A DNA stretch of 64,000 nucleotides from Bradyrhizobium monzae (GTDB lineage: Bacteria; Pseudomonadota; Alphaproteobacteria; Rhizobiales; Xanthobacteraceae): the NCBI RefSeq assembly GCF_021458635.1, contig NZ_JAIRDQ010000011.1:62001-126000 (forward strand), written 5' to 3'. Under the pieces are notes generated by a model. That model was not told where the DNA came from. It searched no databases and was given only the letters and a program-made list of their open reading frames with translations. Each line of letters begins with the position of its first letter. Position 1 is the stretch's first letter. Made by a program: the position numbers and the translations under genes. Positions 55,657-63,610 of the stretch are shown here, in pieces.

Positions 55657-56280
55657 ATGTCCGACGCCGCGTTGCCAGCACAAGCGAGCCCTGAGGCCGA
55701 CATCCTGTCGGCGCTCGGGACCCGTTCGATCGTGCTGGTCGGCATGATGGGCGTCGGCAAGTCGACCATCGGCCGCCGCATGGCGGCGCGGCTCAAGCTG
55801 CCCTTCATCGACGCCGACACCGAGATCGAGGCGGCGGCCGGCATGACCATACCGGAGATTTTCGAGCGCCATGGCGAGCCGCATTTCCGCGATGGCGAGG
55901 CGCGGGTGATCGCGCGCCTGTTGGACGGCGGGCCGGTGGTGCTGGCGACCGGCGGCGGCGCCTTCATGCGCGAGGAGACGCGGAGCCGGATCGCGGCGAA
56001 GGCGATCTCGATCTGGCTCAGGGCCGACCACGACGTCATCATGCGCCGCGTGCGCCGCCGCGCCGACCGGCCTCTGCTCCAGACCCCCGATCCCGAAGGC
56101 ACCGTGACGCGCCTGCTCACCGAGCGCGAGCCGGTCTACGGCAAAGCCGACCTCACCATCGCCTCGCGCGACGTGCCGCACGACAGGATCGTCGACGAGA
56201 CCATCGAGACGCTGCGCGCCCATCTTTGCGGCGAGAGCGCGTCCCAGCCTCCAGCCGACGTCGCGAGTGCCGTTCGATGA
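55657..56280 (+). CDS. aroK: Shikimate kinase
   Basis: The 207-residue P-loop kinase phosphorylates shikimate in aromatic amino acid synthesis. Walker A is GMMGVGKST, with the shikimate-binding DADTEIEAAAG and the LID region RRRADRPLL. Its stop overlaps the aroB start (ATGA), coupling the two shikimate-pathway genes. Confidence 0.95.
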   Translation: MSDAALPAQASPEADILSALGTRSIVLVGMMGVGKSTIGRRMAARLKLPFIDADTEIEAAAGMTIPEIFERHGEPHFRDGEARVIARLLDGGPVVLATGGGAFMREETRSRIAAKAISIWLRADHDVIMRRVRRRADRPLLQTPDPEGTVTRLLTEREPVYGKADLTIASRDVPHDRIVDETIETLRAHLCGESASQPPADVASAVR

Positions 56281-57425
56281 CTGCGCCCCTGAAACATTCC
56301 GACCCCGTCAAGGTCGATGTCGCGCTCGGTGACCGCGCCTATGACATCGTCATCGGTCGCGGCGTGCTGTCCTCGCTCGGCGAGCGGGTCGCCGCTTTGC
56401 GCCCCGGCGTGCGCACCGCGATTGTCACCGACCGCACCGTCGCAAAATACTGGCTCGAGCCGACCGAGGCCTCGCTCGCTGCCGCCGGCATTCCGACCTC
56501 GCGCGTCGTCGTCGAGGAAGGCGAGATCTCAAAAACCCATGCGGGGCTGGAAAAGGTCAGCGAGGCCCTGATCGCGGCAAAGATCGAGCGCAACGATCTC
56601 GTCATCGCGCTCGGGGGCGGCGTGGTCGGCGATCTCGCCGGCTTTGCCGCCTCGATCCTGCGCCGCGGTGTCGATTTCGTGCAGGTGCCGACTTCGCTGC
56701 TGGCGCAGGTCGATTCCAGCGTCGGCGGCAAGACCGGCATCAACTCGCCGCAGGGCAAGAATCTGCTCGGCGCCTTCCACCAGCCGGTGCTGGTCATTGC
56801 CGACACCGCCGTGCTGGACACGCTGTCGCCGCGGCAGTTCCGCGCCGGCTATGCCGAGGTCGCCAAATATGGCGTGCTCGGCGACGAGGCCTTCTTCGCC
56901 TGGCTGGAGAAGAATCATTCCGACATCTTCAAAGGTGGCTCCGCGCGCGAGCACTCGATCGCGACCTCCTGCCGCGCCAAGGCCGGTGTCGTCTCGCGTG
57001 ACGAGCGTGAGACCGGCGAGCGCGCGCTGCTCAATCTCGGCCACACCTTTGGCCACGCGCTGGAAGCTGCGACCGGCTTCTCCGACCGCCTGTTTCACGG
57101 CGAGGGCGTTTCGATCGGCATGACGCTGGCGGCGCAGTTTTCCGCAAAACTCGGCATGATCGGCGAGGCCGACGCGGCGCGCGTGGAGCGGCACCTCATC
57201 GAAGCCGGTCTTCCGACGCGCCTGCAGGACATCGCCGGCTTCGCGCAGGAAGGCCTCGCGGACGCCGACGCGCTGATGGCGCTGATGGCGCAGGACAAGA
57301 AGGTCAAGCGCGGCAAGCTCACCTTCATCCTGCTGGAGGCTGTGGGGCGCGCCGTCATCGCCAAGGACGTCGAGCCGGCGCCGGTGCGCGACTTCCTCAA
57401 GGACAAGCTCGCCCTCAAGGCGTGA
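56277..57425 (+). CDS. aroB: 3-dehydroquinate synthase
   Basis: The 382-residue NAD- and metal-dependent enzyme makes 3-dehydroquinate from DAHP. Conserved features are GGGVVGDLAGFAAS, PTSLLAQVDSSVGGKTGIN, and the metal ligands in NLGHTFGHALEA. The ATG at 56277 overlaps the aroK stop by 4 bases; an earlier in-frame ATG at 56226 would overlap aroK by 55 bases and is less likely. Confidence 0.96.
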   Translation: MTAPLKHSDPVKVDVALGDRAYDIVIGRGVLSSLGERVAALRPGVRTAIVTDRTVAKYWLEPTEASLAAAGIPTSRVVVEEGEISKTHAGLEKVSEALIAAKIERNDLVIALGGGVVGDLAGFAASILRRGVDFVQVPTSLLAQVDSSVGGKTGINSPQGKNLLGAFHQPVLVIADTAVLDTLSPRQFRAGYAEVAKYGVLGDEAFFAWLEKNHSDIFKGGSAREHSIATSCRAKAGVVSRDERETGERALLNLGHTFGHALEAATGFSDRLFHGEGVSIGMTLAAQFSAKLGMIGEADAARVERHLIEAGLPTRLQDIAGFAQEGLADADALMALMAQDKKVKRGKLTFILLEAVGRAVIAKDVEPAPVRDFLKDKLALKA

Positions 57426-57467
57426 GACTCGGCTCAACGGCGCTAAAACAAGAAACCAGAGTGGTTC

Positions 57468-58772
57468 ATGGACTGGCTCGGCTTCACCATCGTCATCATC
57501 TGCCTGCTCGTGTCCGGCTTCTTCGCCGCGAGCGAGACCGCGCTGACCGGCGCCTCGCGCGCCAGCATGCTGCGGCTCTCCAAGCAGGGTAATCGCGACG
57601 CCGACGTTGTCTCGCAACTGCTCGACATGCGCGAGCGCCTGATCGGCGCGCTGCTGCTCGGCAACAACATCGCCAATATTAGCGCCTCGGCGCTGGCCAC
57701 CAGCATATTCACGGCCTGGTTCGGCGATGTCGGCGTGCTCTATGCCACCGGTGTGATGACGGCGCTGGTCGTGATCTTCGCGGAAGTGCTGCCCAAGACC
57801 ATCGCCATCAACGCGCCGGACCGGATGGCGCTCGCGGTCGCACGCCCGATGCGGCTGACCATGTACGTGCTGGGGCCGCTGCTGCGGGTCGTCGAAGTCA
57901 TCGTCCGTCTGCTGATGCGCCTGTTCGGCCTTGCCGGCGAGCACCAGGCGATCCTGTCGCCGACCGAGCGCCTGCGCGGCGCGGTCGACCTCTTGCACCA
58001 CGAGGGCAAGTTCGAGAAGCAGGACCGCGACATGCTCGGCGGCCTGCTCGATCTGCGCGAGCTCCAGGTCTCCGACGTCATGATCCATCGCACCGAGATG
58101 ATGATGATCAACGCCGATCTGCCGCCGGAGGAGCTGGTGCGGGAGGTGCTGGCGACCGAATACACCCGCATCCCGCTCTGGCGCGAGAAGCCCGAAAACA
58201 TCATCGGCGTGCTCCACGCCAAGGATCTCCTGCGCGCGATCCGCGCCGCCGACGGCGACACCTCGCGCATCGACGTGTCCACCATCGCGCTGCCGCCCTG
58301 GTTCGTGCCCGAGATGCGGCCCGTGTCCGAGCAGCTCAAGGCATTCCGCCGGCGAAAAACCCATTTCGCACTCGTCGTCGACGAGTACGGCGAAGTTGAA
58401 GGTCTCGTGACGCTGGAAGACATTCTGGAAGAGATCGTCGGTGACATCTCCGACGAGCACGACGTGGTGGTCGCCGGCGTGCGCGCCCAGCCGGACGGCT
58501 CCGTCGTGGTCGACGGCTCGGTGCCGATCCGCGACCTCAACCGCGCCATGGACTGGCGCCTGCCCGATGGAGAGGCCACCACGGTTGCCGGCCTCGTCAT
58601 TCACGAGGCGCGCTCGATCCCCGACCGCGGTCAGAGCTTTACGTTCCACGGCTTCCGCTTCCGCGTCCTCCGCCGCGAACGCAACCGCATCACCGCGCTC
58701 CGTATTTCACCGGTGCCGCGCGAGGCCGAAATGGAAGAGGCGAAGCCGAGAAGAGCCGGGACGTCGTTTTGA
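57468..58772 (+). CDS. CNNM/CorC (hemolysin C) family membrane protein
   Basis: The 434-residue protein has an N-terminal DUF21 membrane domain (about residues 1-150, with FFAASETALTGASRASML), a pair of CBS domains (about 205-325, with TRIPLWREKPENIIGVLHAKDLLRA) and a C-terminal CorC_HlyC domain ending in IRDLNRAMDWRLPD and VLRRERNRI. Family members act in magnesium or cobalt efflux. It follows aroB by 42 bases, an arrangement shared by many rhizobia. Confidence 0.9.
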   Translation: MDWLGFTIVIICLLVSGFFAASETALTGASRASMLRLSKQGNRDADVVSQLLDMRERLIGALLLGNNIANISASALATSIFTAWFGDVGVLYATGVMTALVVIFAEVLPKTIAINAPDRMALAVARPMRLTMYVLGPLLRVVEVIVRLLMRLFGLAGEHQAILSPTERLRGAVDLLHHEGKFEKQDRDMLGGLLDLRELQVSDVMIHRTEMMMINADLPPEELVREVLATEYTRIPLWREKPENIIGVLHAKDLLRAIRAADGDTSRIDVSTIALPPWFVPEMRPVSEQLKAFRRRKTHFALVVDEYGEVEGLVTLEDILEEIVGDISDEHDVVVAGVRAQPDGSVVVDGSVPIRDLNRAMDWRLPDGEATTVAGLVIHEARSIPDRGQSFTFHGFRFRVLRRERNRITALRISPVPREAEMEEAKPRRAGTSF

Positions 58773-58774
58773 TT

Positions 58775-58790
58775 CCCCTGCCTCCAGGGG
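58775..58790. terminator. Short hairpin between CorC-family and bolA genes
   Basis: CCCCTG-CCTC-CAGGGG (6-bp perfect stem) sits between the convergent CorC-family and bolA genes. It is preceded by GTTTTGATT on the plus strand and has no U-tract, so it may only weakly terminate. Confidence 0.3.
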
Positions 58791-58804
58791 AGGGTAAGAC
58801 AAGA

Positions 58805-59083
58805 TCACCCTTCCCCCGGTGCCTGCGCGTGGATCGCCAGCGCATGTACGCTGCCCGAAAGTTCCGCAGCCAGCGCCGCATTTATCATGCGGTGACGGTC
58901 GACCCGGCTCTTCCCTTTGAAGGCTTGAGATACAATATAAACGCGAAAGTGCGTCTCGCCGCTGGGCCGATGGCCGGCGTGACCCTCATGCAGATGTGAC
59001 TCGTCGACGACTTGCAGGCTTTCCGGCGTGAAAGCTTCCTGCAACTTGTTGCTGATAGTGTCTTTCATAACCATGACTGCCAT
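58805..59083 (-). CDS. BolA family protein
   Basis: The 92-residue BolA-fold protein has the conserved VVDESHLHEGHAGHRPSGETHFRVYIVSQAFKGKSRVDRHRMI stretch, including the histidines used with monothiol glutaredoxins to bind iron-sulfur clusters. Three ATGs (59083, 59074, 59068) can serve as start and none has a clear ribosome binding site. In rhizobia BolA proteins connect to iron regulation. Confidence 0.9.
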   Translation of the reverse strand: MAVMVMKDTISNKLQEAFTPESLQVVDESHLHEGHAGHRPSGETHFRVYIVSQAFKGKSRVDRHRMINAALAAELSGSVHALAIHAQAPGEG

Positions 59084-59232
59084 TAAAGCGTGCGATCGTG
59101 CCCCGTCAATTGCATAGGCCGCCTCTGGCGGCCGTACTTCAAAGACGCCGAAACGAAGTTTCGGCTATGGGTTATCAGCTAATTGCAATGTCAAGACTTG
59201 AAGGTTTTTGCATTGCGTAGTCAAAGTCAGCC

Positions 59233-59871
59233 ATGCCGATCGATTCATCAAAGTTCTTCGACTCCATCCGCGTGAAGCCGCGGGGCAAGCAGCCCGAGGT
59301 GAAGCCGCGCGATACCGTGGTCGCCTGCGAATGGACCGGGTGTCAGAACAAGGGCGCGCACCGCGCGCCGAAGGGCCGGGATAACCAGCGCGAGTACTGG
59401 CACTTCTGCCTGGACCACGTCCGCGAGTACAACCAGAACTACAATTTCTTTTCCGGCATGAATGCCGACGCAGTCGCGCGCTATCAGAAGGATGCGCTGA
59501 CCGGCCATCGTCCGACCTGGAAGATGGGCGCCAATGGCGGTGTCAAGAAAGGCGCGGAGGCCGAGATCGACGGTGCCTTCGATCCGTTCAGCATGTTCCA
59601 GGAGCTCAACGGCCGCACCGGTTGGCGGAAGGGTCCAGAGGCCGCCCAGCCCAAGGCCGAAACGCGCAAGGTGATGAACGCCGAGCGCAAGGCGCTCCAG
59701 GTGATGGGCCTCGGCCCAAGTGCGACGCTCGCCGACGTCAAGTCCAAGTACAAGGCACTGGTGAAGCAGCACCACCCCGACGCCAACGGCGGCGACCGCT
59801 CCACCGAAGACCGGCTGATCGAGATCATCAAGGCGTATAATTATCTGAAGACCGTGGTGCGGGAGGCGTAA
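59233..59871 (+). CDS. J-domain protein (DnaJ-like) with C-terminal J domain
   Basis: The 212-residue protein has an N-terminal conserved region (DTVVACEWTGCQNKGAHRAPKGRDNQREYWHFCLDHVREYN) with Cys and His residues, and a J domain at the C-terminus (about residues 155-210) with the HPD motif in YKALVKQHHPDANGG. The J domain stimulates Hsp70 (DnaK). It is divergent from bolA. In many rhizobia it stands immediately before cobS; here 3.7 kb intervene. Confidence 0.9.
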   Translation: MPIDSSKFFDSIRVKPRGKQPEVKPRDTVVACEWTGCQNKGAHRAPKGRDNQREYWHFCLDHVREYNQNYNFFSGMNADAVARYQKDALTGHRPTWKMGANGGVKKGAEAEIDGAFDPFSMFQELNGRTGWRKGPEAAQPKAETRKVMNAERKALQVMGLGPSATLADVKSKYKALVKQHHPDANGGDRSTEDRLIEIIKAYNYLKTVVREA

Positions 59872-60118
59872 GGGTCTCCGCACTTGCCGTATGAGCACTA
59901 CGGCGCCAAACCCTCGGTGTCGTCCCGGACAAGCGAAGCGCAGATCCGGGATCCATAACCCCAGGGAGCAGTTTGGCGAAGATTCGTAGTGAAGAGTCTT
60001 CCCGTGGTACTCACACCCGAAATCACCGATAGATCACGCGGTATGGGTCCCTGCGGTTCGCAGGGACGACAGCGGAGTGATTGGCTCCGCTGTCGCGCTT
60101 CACTCGGCTACGCGCTCC
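59872..60118. repeat. Intergenic dispersed palindromes between J-domain and citrate synthase genes
   Basis: A degenerate copy of the GTCGTCCTGGAC...GTCCAGGACGAC family, inverted, starts near 59918 (TCGTCCCGGACAAGCGAAGCG...ATCCGGGAT). A second hairpin, GTCCCTGCG-GTT-CGCAGGGAC, lies at 60047-60067. The genes on either side converge, so either hairpin could end transcripts. Confidence 0.6.
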
Positions 60119-61213
60119 CTATCCCTGCGGCATTGCCCCCACATAGGACGAACTTGGCCGGATCAGCCGTCCGGTCCGCTGCTGCTCGCGCGCATGCGCG
60201 GTCCAGCCGGCTGCTCGGGCCACCGCGAAGATCGGCGTAAACGCCTGTCTCGGAATCGCCAGCGCATCGAGCAGGATCGCGGTGAAGAACTCGACATTGG
60301 TCTCCAGCGGCCGTTCCGGATTCTTCTTGCGCAGCGCTGCGCGGATATAGGCCTCGACCTCGGCGGCAAACGGCAGGTCGGTACCGTTAGACGCCAGCGC
60401 CTCGACTGCGGTCTTGAGCACGTCGGCGCGCGGGTCGCGCACGCGATAGACGCGGTGACCAAAGCCCATCATCCGCTCGCCGCGCGCCAGCGCCGCATCC
60501 ACCCAGGCCTGGATGCGTTCGCGCGAGCCGATCGCGTCGAGCATTTCCAGCACCGGCTCCGGCGCGCCGCCATGCAGCGGACCGGTCAGCGCGCAATAGC
60601 CGGCGGTGACGGCAGCGAACAGATCGGCCTGCGTCGACGCCACCACGCGCGCCGTAAAGGTCGAGGCGTTCATGCCGTGGTCGCTCGCCGTGACGAGATA
60701 GGCATCGAGTGCGGTGACCTCGCGCGCGGCGGGCGCGCGCCCATGCAGCATGCGCAGCGTATCGGCGGCGTGACTCACGTTCGGATCGGGCGCGATCGGG
60801 TCGAGCCCTTTGGCGCGGCGCACCAGCGCACCCGCGATCACCGGAAACGCGCCGACGATCGTGGCCTCATGCTCCAGCCCGTGTTCGGCGCGCAGGCCGG
60901 CGACCGCCGCGCGAAACCCGTCGACGATGCCCATGCCTTGCGTTGCCGGCAGCAGCTCGGAGAGCCGCGCGAAGGCGCGTTCGCGCGCCGCGCCCAGGCT
61001 CGACCGGACATTGGCTTCGGTGAGGGTGGTCTTGCTGGCGCCGTTCCAGAGCCGGGCGGTGACGCCCTCAAAGCTCGATTTGGCGGCGAGGCGGCCGATA
61101 TGCTCGCCGGCAATGATCAGCTCGCCGCGCTCGCCGTCGACATCGCTCAGGACGGTCTCGGCCGCGGGAACGCCGTCCAGCCCGATCTGGCTTTTGGTGA
61201 GGTGGATGTTCAT
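60119..61213 (-). CDS. Citrate synthase family protein (citrate or 2-methylcitrate synthase)
   Basis: The 364-residue protein is a full citrate synthase domain. The catalytic histidines align at His214 (GPLHGGAPEP) and His253 (MGFGHRVYRVRDPRAD), but the catalytic Asp position reads NVEFF (Glu308). This substitution occurs in some CitA/methylcitrate-type subfamilies as I recall, so activity is likely but its substrate is open. The start at 61213 has AAGGAG eight bases upstream. It is divergent from a second citrate synthase gene fused to a DNA-binding domain. Confidence 0.88.
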   Translation of the reverse strand: MNIHLTKSQIGLDGVPAAETVLSDVDGERGELIIAGEHIGRLAAKSSFEGVTARLWNGASKTTLTEANVRSSLGAARERAFARLSELLPATQGMGIVDGFRAAVAGLRAEHGLEHEATIVGAFPVIAGALVRRAKGLDPIAPDPNVSHAADTLRMLHGRAPAAREVTALDAYLVTASDHGMNASTFTARVVASTQADLFAAVTAGYCALTGPLHGGAPEPVLEMLDAIGSRERIQAWVDAALARGERMMGFGHRVYRVRDPRADVLKTAVEALASNGTDLPFAAEVEAYIRAALRKKNPERPLETNVEFFTAILLDALAIPRQAFTPIFAVARAAGWTAHAREQQRTGRLIRPSSSYVGAMPQG

Positions 61214-61264
61214 GACCCAAATCTCCTTTGCACTGCACCAGGAGAAAATCGGGCCTCTCGACAG

Positions 61265-61288
61265 ATTGATCAATCTTGATTACATCAA
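61265..61288. promoter_or_regulatory. TTGAT palindromes between the two citrate synthase genes
   Basis: The 80-bp divergent gap carries ATTGATCAAT (61265-61274, perfect palindrome) and TTGAT-TAC-ATCAA (61276-61288, perfect dyad), immediately before the start at 61294. They resemble MerR-type operators. The neighbouring protein has a MerR-like helix-turn-helix and is the obvious candidate binder, which would make the pair self-regulated. Confidence 0.5.
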
Positions 61289-61293
61289 TCAAT

Positions 61294-62523
61294 ATGAAAA
61301 ATTCCGAAGGTCTGTATCTCTCCGCCCGGGAGGCCGCGGCGGAGCTCGCGATCTCCCCGGCTACCCTCTACGCCTATGTCAGCCGCGGGCTGATCCGCTC
61401 CGAGCCGACGCCGGATTCGCGCAAGAATCGCTACCGCGCCGAGGACGTCCGCGCCTTGAAGGAGCGCCGCGTGCCGTCGCCGGAGCCGCGCGGCCTGCGC
61501 AGCTTCGATGCCGACCTGCCGGTCATGGACACGGAGATCTCCACCATCACCGAGGAGGGCGCGATCTACCGCGGCGTCAACTGCATCGATCTCGCCGAGA
61601 ACGACACGCTGGAGCACACCGCAACGTTGCTCTGGGACGTCTCCGACGTCGATCCCTTCGCGCCGGACAATCAGCCCGCGATGTCCGACGAGATGCGCGC
61701 GATTGCGGAAGCCGCGCGCCGCGCAGCTCCGATCGATCGCGCCATCGCGGTGCTGGCGCTCGCGGCCAGCGCCGATTCGCGCGCTTTCACCCGTGCGCCC
61801 GATGGCCGTGCGATGGTCGGCGCGCGCATCGTTCGGCTGCTGGTCGCGACCATGCTCAATGCGGCGTCTTCAGCCGAGCCGTTGCATCAGCAGATCGCGC
61901 ATATCTGGGCACCCGACAACAAGCACGCGCCCGACCTGATCCGTCGTGCGCTGGTGCTGCTGGCCGATCACGAGCTGAACGCCTCGACCTTCACCGCGCG
62001 CTGCGCGGCGTCGACCGGGCTCAATCTCTACGATGCCGTCATCGCCGGCCTTGCCGCGCTGAAAGGCCCAAAACACGGCGGCGCCGGCGTGCTGGCCTCG
62101 CAGCTGGTCAAGACGCTGGTCGACCGCGACGTCGAGCCGATGGTGCGCGAGCGCGTCGCGCTCGGCGAACGTTTTCCGGGCTTCGGTCACGGCGTCTACA
62201 AGCGCGGCGACCCTCGTGCGCAGTCGCTGCTGAACGCTTTGGCGCGCGCCGGCGCGCCGCGTAAGTTCACCCGCGAGGTGCCGGAGCGGATCGCGGAAGC
62301 GACCGGCGAATTCGTCAATATCGATTACGTGCTCGCCGTGCTGGTGCACGCGCTGCGCCTGCCGGGAGGCAGCGAGCTCGCCCTGTTCGCCATGGCCCGC
62401 AGCGTCGGCTGGATCGCGCATGCGAGCGAGCAATTGCAGTTCGGCAAGTTGATCAGGCCGCGGGCGAGGTATGTGGGGCCGGCGCCGGGCAGAAGGATGG
62501 GGGGCGCCGACTCCAGGAGCTAG
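61294..62523 (+). CDS. Citrate synthase family protein with N-terminal MerR-like helix-turn-helix
   Basis: The 409-residue fusion has an N-terminal DNA-binding domain (residues 7-60): YLSAREAAAELAISPATLYAYVSRGLIRSE followed by the wing DSRKNRYRAEDVRAL. Residues 75-395 are a citrate synthase domain with His226, His261 (KHGGAG), His299 (FGHGVYKRGDPRAQ) and Asp344 (NIDYVL), so the catalytic residues are kept. It could be an enzyme that also represses or activates its divergent sister gene, or a retired enzyme that senses acyl-CoA or oxaloacetate. The start at 61294 is preferred over 61276, which would extend into the palindromes. Confidence 0.85.
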   Translation: MKNSEGLYLSAREAAAELAISPATLYAYVSRGLIRSEPTPDSRKNRYRAEDVRALKERRVPSPEPRGLRSFDADLPVMDTEISTITEEGAIYRGVNCIDLAENDTLEHTATLLWDVSDVDPFAPDNQPAMSDEMRAIAEAARRAAPIDRAIAVLALAASADSRAFTRAPDGRAMVGARIVRLLVATMLNAASSAEPLHQQIAHIWAPDNKHAPDLIRRALVLLADHELNASTFTARCAASTGLNLYDAVIAGLAALKGPKHGGAGVLASQLVKTLVDRDVEPMVRERVALGERFPGFGHGVYKRGDPRAQSLLNALARAGAPRKFTREVPERIAEATGEFVNIDYVLAVLVHALRLPGGSELALFAMARSVGWIAHASEQLQFGKLIRPRARYVGPAPGRRMGGADSRS

Positions 62524-62525
62524 AT

Positions 62526-62628
62526 CCTCATGGTGAGGAGCGCGGAACGCGCGTCTCGAACCATGCAGGCCCGGCTCTCGCTCGCGGCCATCCTTCGAGA
62601 CGCCCGCGTTGCGGGCTCCTCAGGACGA
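62526..62628. repeat. Dispersed repeat between citrate synthase and DedA genes
   Basis: The 127-bp gap is filled by nested inverted repeats: CCTCATGGTGAGG (62526-62538), CGTCTCGAA (62552-62560) pairing with TTCGAGACG (62594-62602), and GAGGAGCGCG with CGGGCTCCTC. This is a frequent Bradyrhizobium intergenic motif, here between convergent genes. Confidence 0.6.
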
Positions 62629-62650
62629 GGGCAGAATACTTGGATGCAGA

Positions 62651-63313
62651 TTAGGTTGGCGGCTTGGCCTCAGCCACGACGATGCCGTTCTGTCTGCGGC
62701 GATAGATCCAGACCGTCACGCCCACCACGATCGCGACGGCAACCACCGTCAAAATCCACATGTGCTTGATCGGATGCCCGTGATGCGGCACCCCGAAATA
62801 TTCGTGTAAGGCCGACACCGCCAGCACGCCCGGCAGCACATGGGCCGGTGCCCAGACCAGGATCGCTGGGATGTTGACCGCATAGAATTTCGCCGGCGCC
62901 ATGCCGAGCGCACCGGCGGTGACCGGTACGAAGGCGCGGATCGGCGGCACGAAACGGGCGAAGAACACGGCCCAGGTGCCGAAGCGGTGGAAGAAGGTCT
63001 CGCTCTCCTCGACCACGCGCGGATAATTGGTCAGCGGCCAGGTGTTGAGGATCTCGCGCTGCTGCCGGTGCCCGAGCCAGTAGGCCGAACCGTCGCCCAG
63101 CACGGCGCCAATTGCGGCTGCGAGCAGCACCCATTGCAGTTTCAAATCGCCGCCCGGAACCAGGGCGCTCAGCGCCAGGATGATGGTCGAGCCGGGGATC
63201 ACCGACCCCACCACCGGGACCGCTTCGAGCAGCGCCGCCAAGAACAGAGTCAGATAGGCCAGCCACGCATGGACTGAGACGAAGGATATCAGGGGATCAA
63301 GGAATGACGTCAC
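62651..63313 (-). CDS. DedA family membrane protein
   Basis: The 220-residue inner-membrane protein has the DedA/SNARE-associated fold: LEAVPVVGSVIPGSTIILALSAL near the start, GDGSAYWLGHR and FFARFVPPIRAFVPVTAGALGMAPAKFYAVN. Family members are lipid scramblase-like and needed for membrane homeostasis. The GTG at 63313 (VTSFLDPLISF) is the start used; the frame is open further, with a TTG/ATG about 48 bases upstream. Confidence 0.88.
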   Translation of the reverse strand: MTSFLDPLISFVSVHAWLAYLTLFLAALLEAVPVVGSVIPGSTIILALSALVPGGDLKLQWVLLAAAIGAVLGDGSAYWLGHRQQREILNTWPLTNYPRVVEESETFFHRFGTWAVFFARFVPPIRAFVPVTAGALGMAPAKFYAVNIPAILVWAPAHVLPGVLAVSALHEYFGVPHHGHPIKHMWILTVVAVAIVVGVTVWIYRRRQNGIVVAEAKPPT

Positions 63314-63610
63314 GTCGTCTCTGTGGTGGGCTGGGGCGTTCGGGTTCAGACCCTTACACAAGTAGTGAGAGGTGGTGAAAGTGCCATTCGCCTAGGCGCG
63401 GCCGCGATCCGGGGCGAAATTTGGGCGAGATTTGCAGGGCAGCCTTCCAAAAATCGCGTTCCTTACCTATCTAAATGAAAAGACAACGGAACTTTGATTG
63501 GGGCGCGGGCTTCTGCCGGCACGTTGTCTCTGATAGGTTCGCAGCCGCACCCAGCCGCAGCCAACGTGCAAATAACTGGTCTCGGGATCGCCCGGGACCT
63601 CGGAGGATTG
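63314..63610. other. 297-bp divergent gap between DedA gene and cobS
   Basis: No gene is seen. The region must hold both promoters. A loose inverted repeat (GACAACG near 63482 and CGTTGTC near 63522) flanks a short AT-richer segment. No cobalamin riboswitch elements were recognised. Confidence 0.4.

Noticed and set aside
63314..63610. Cobalamin riboswitch ahead of cobS
   Set aside because: The conserved B12-box and core elements were not found in either strand of this gap.
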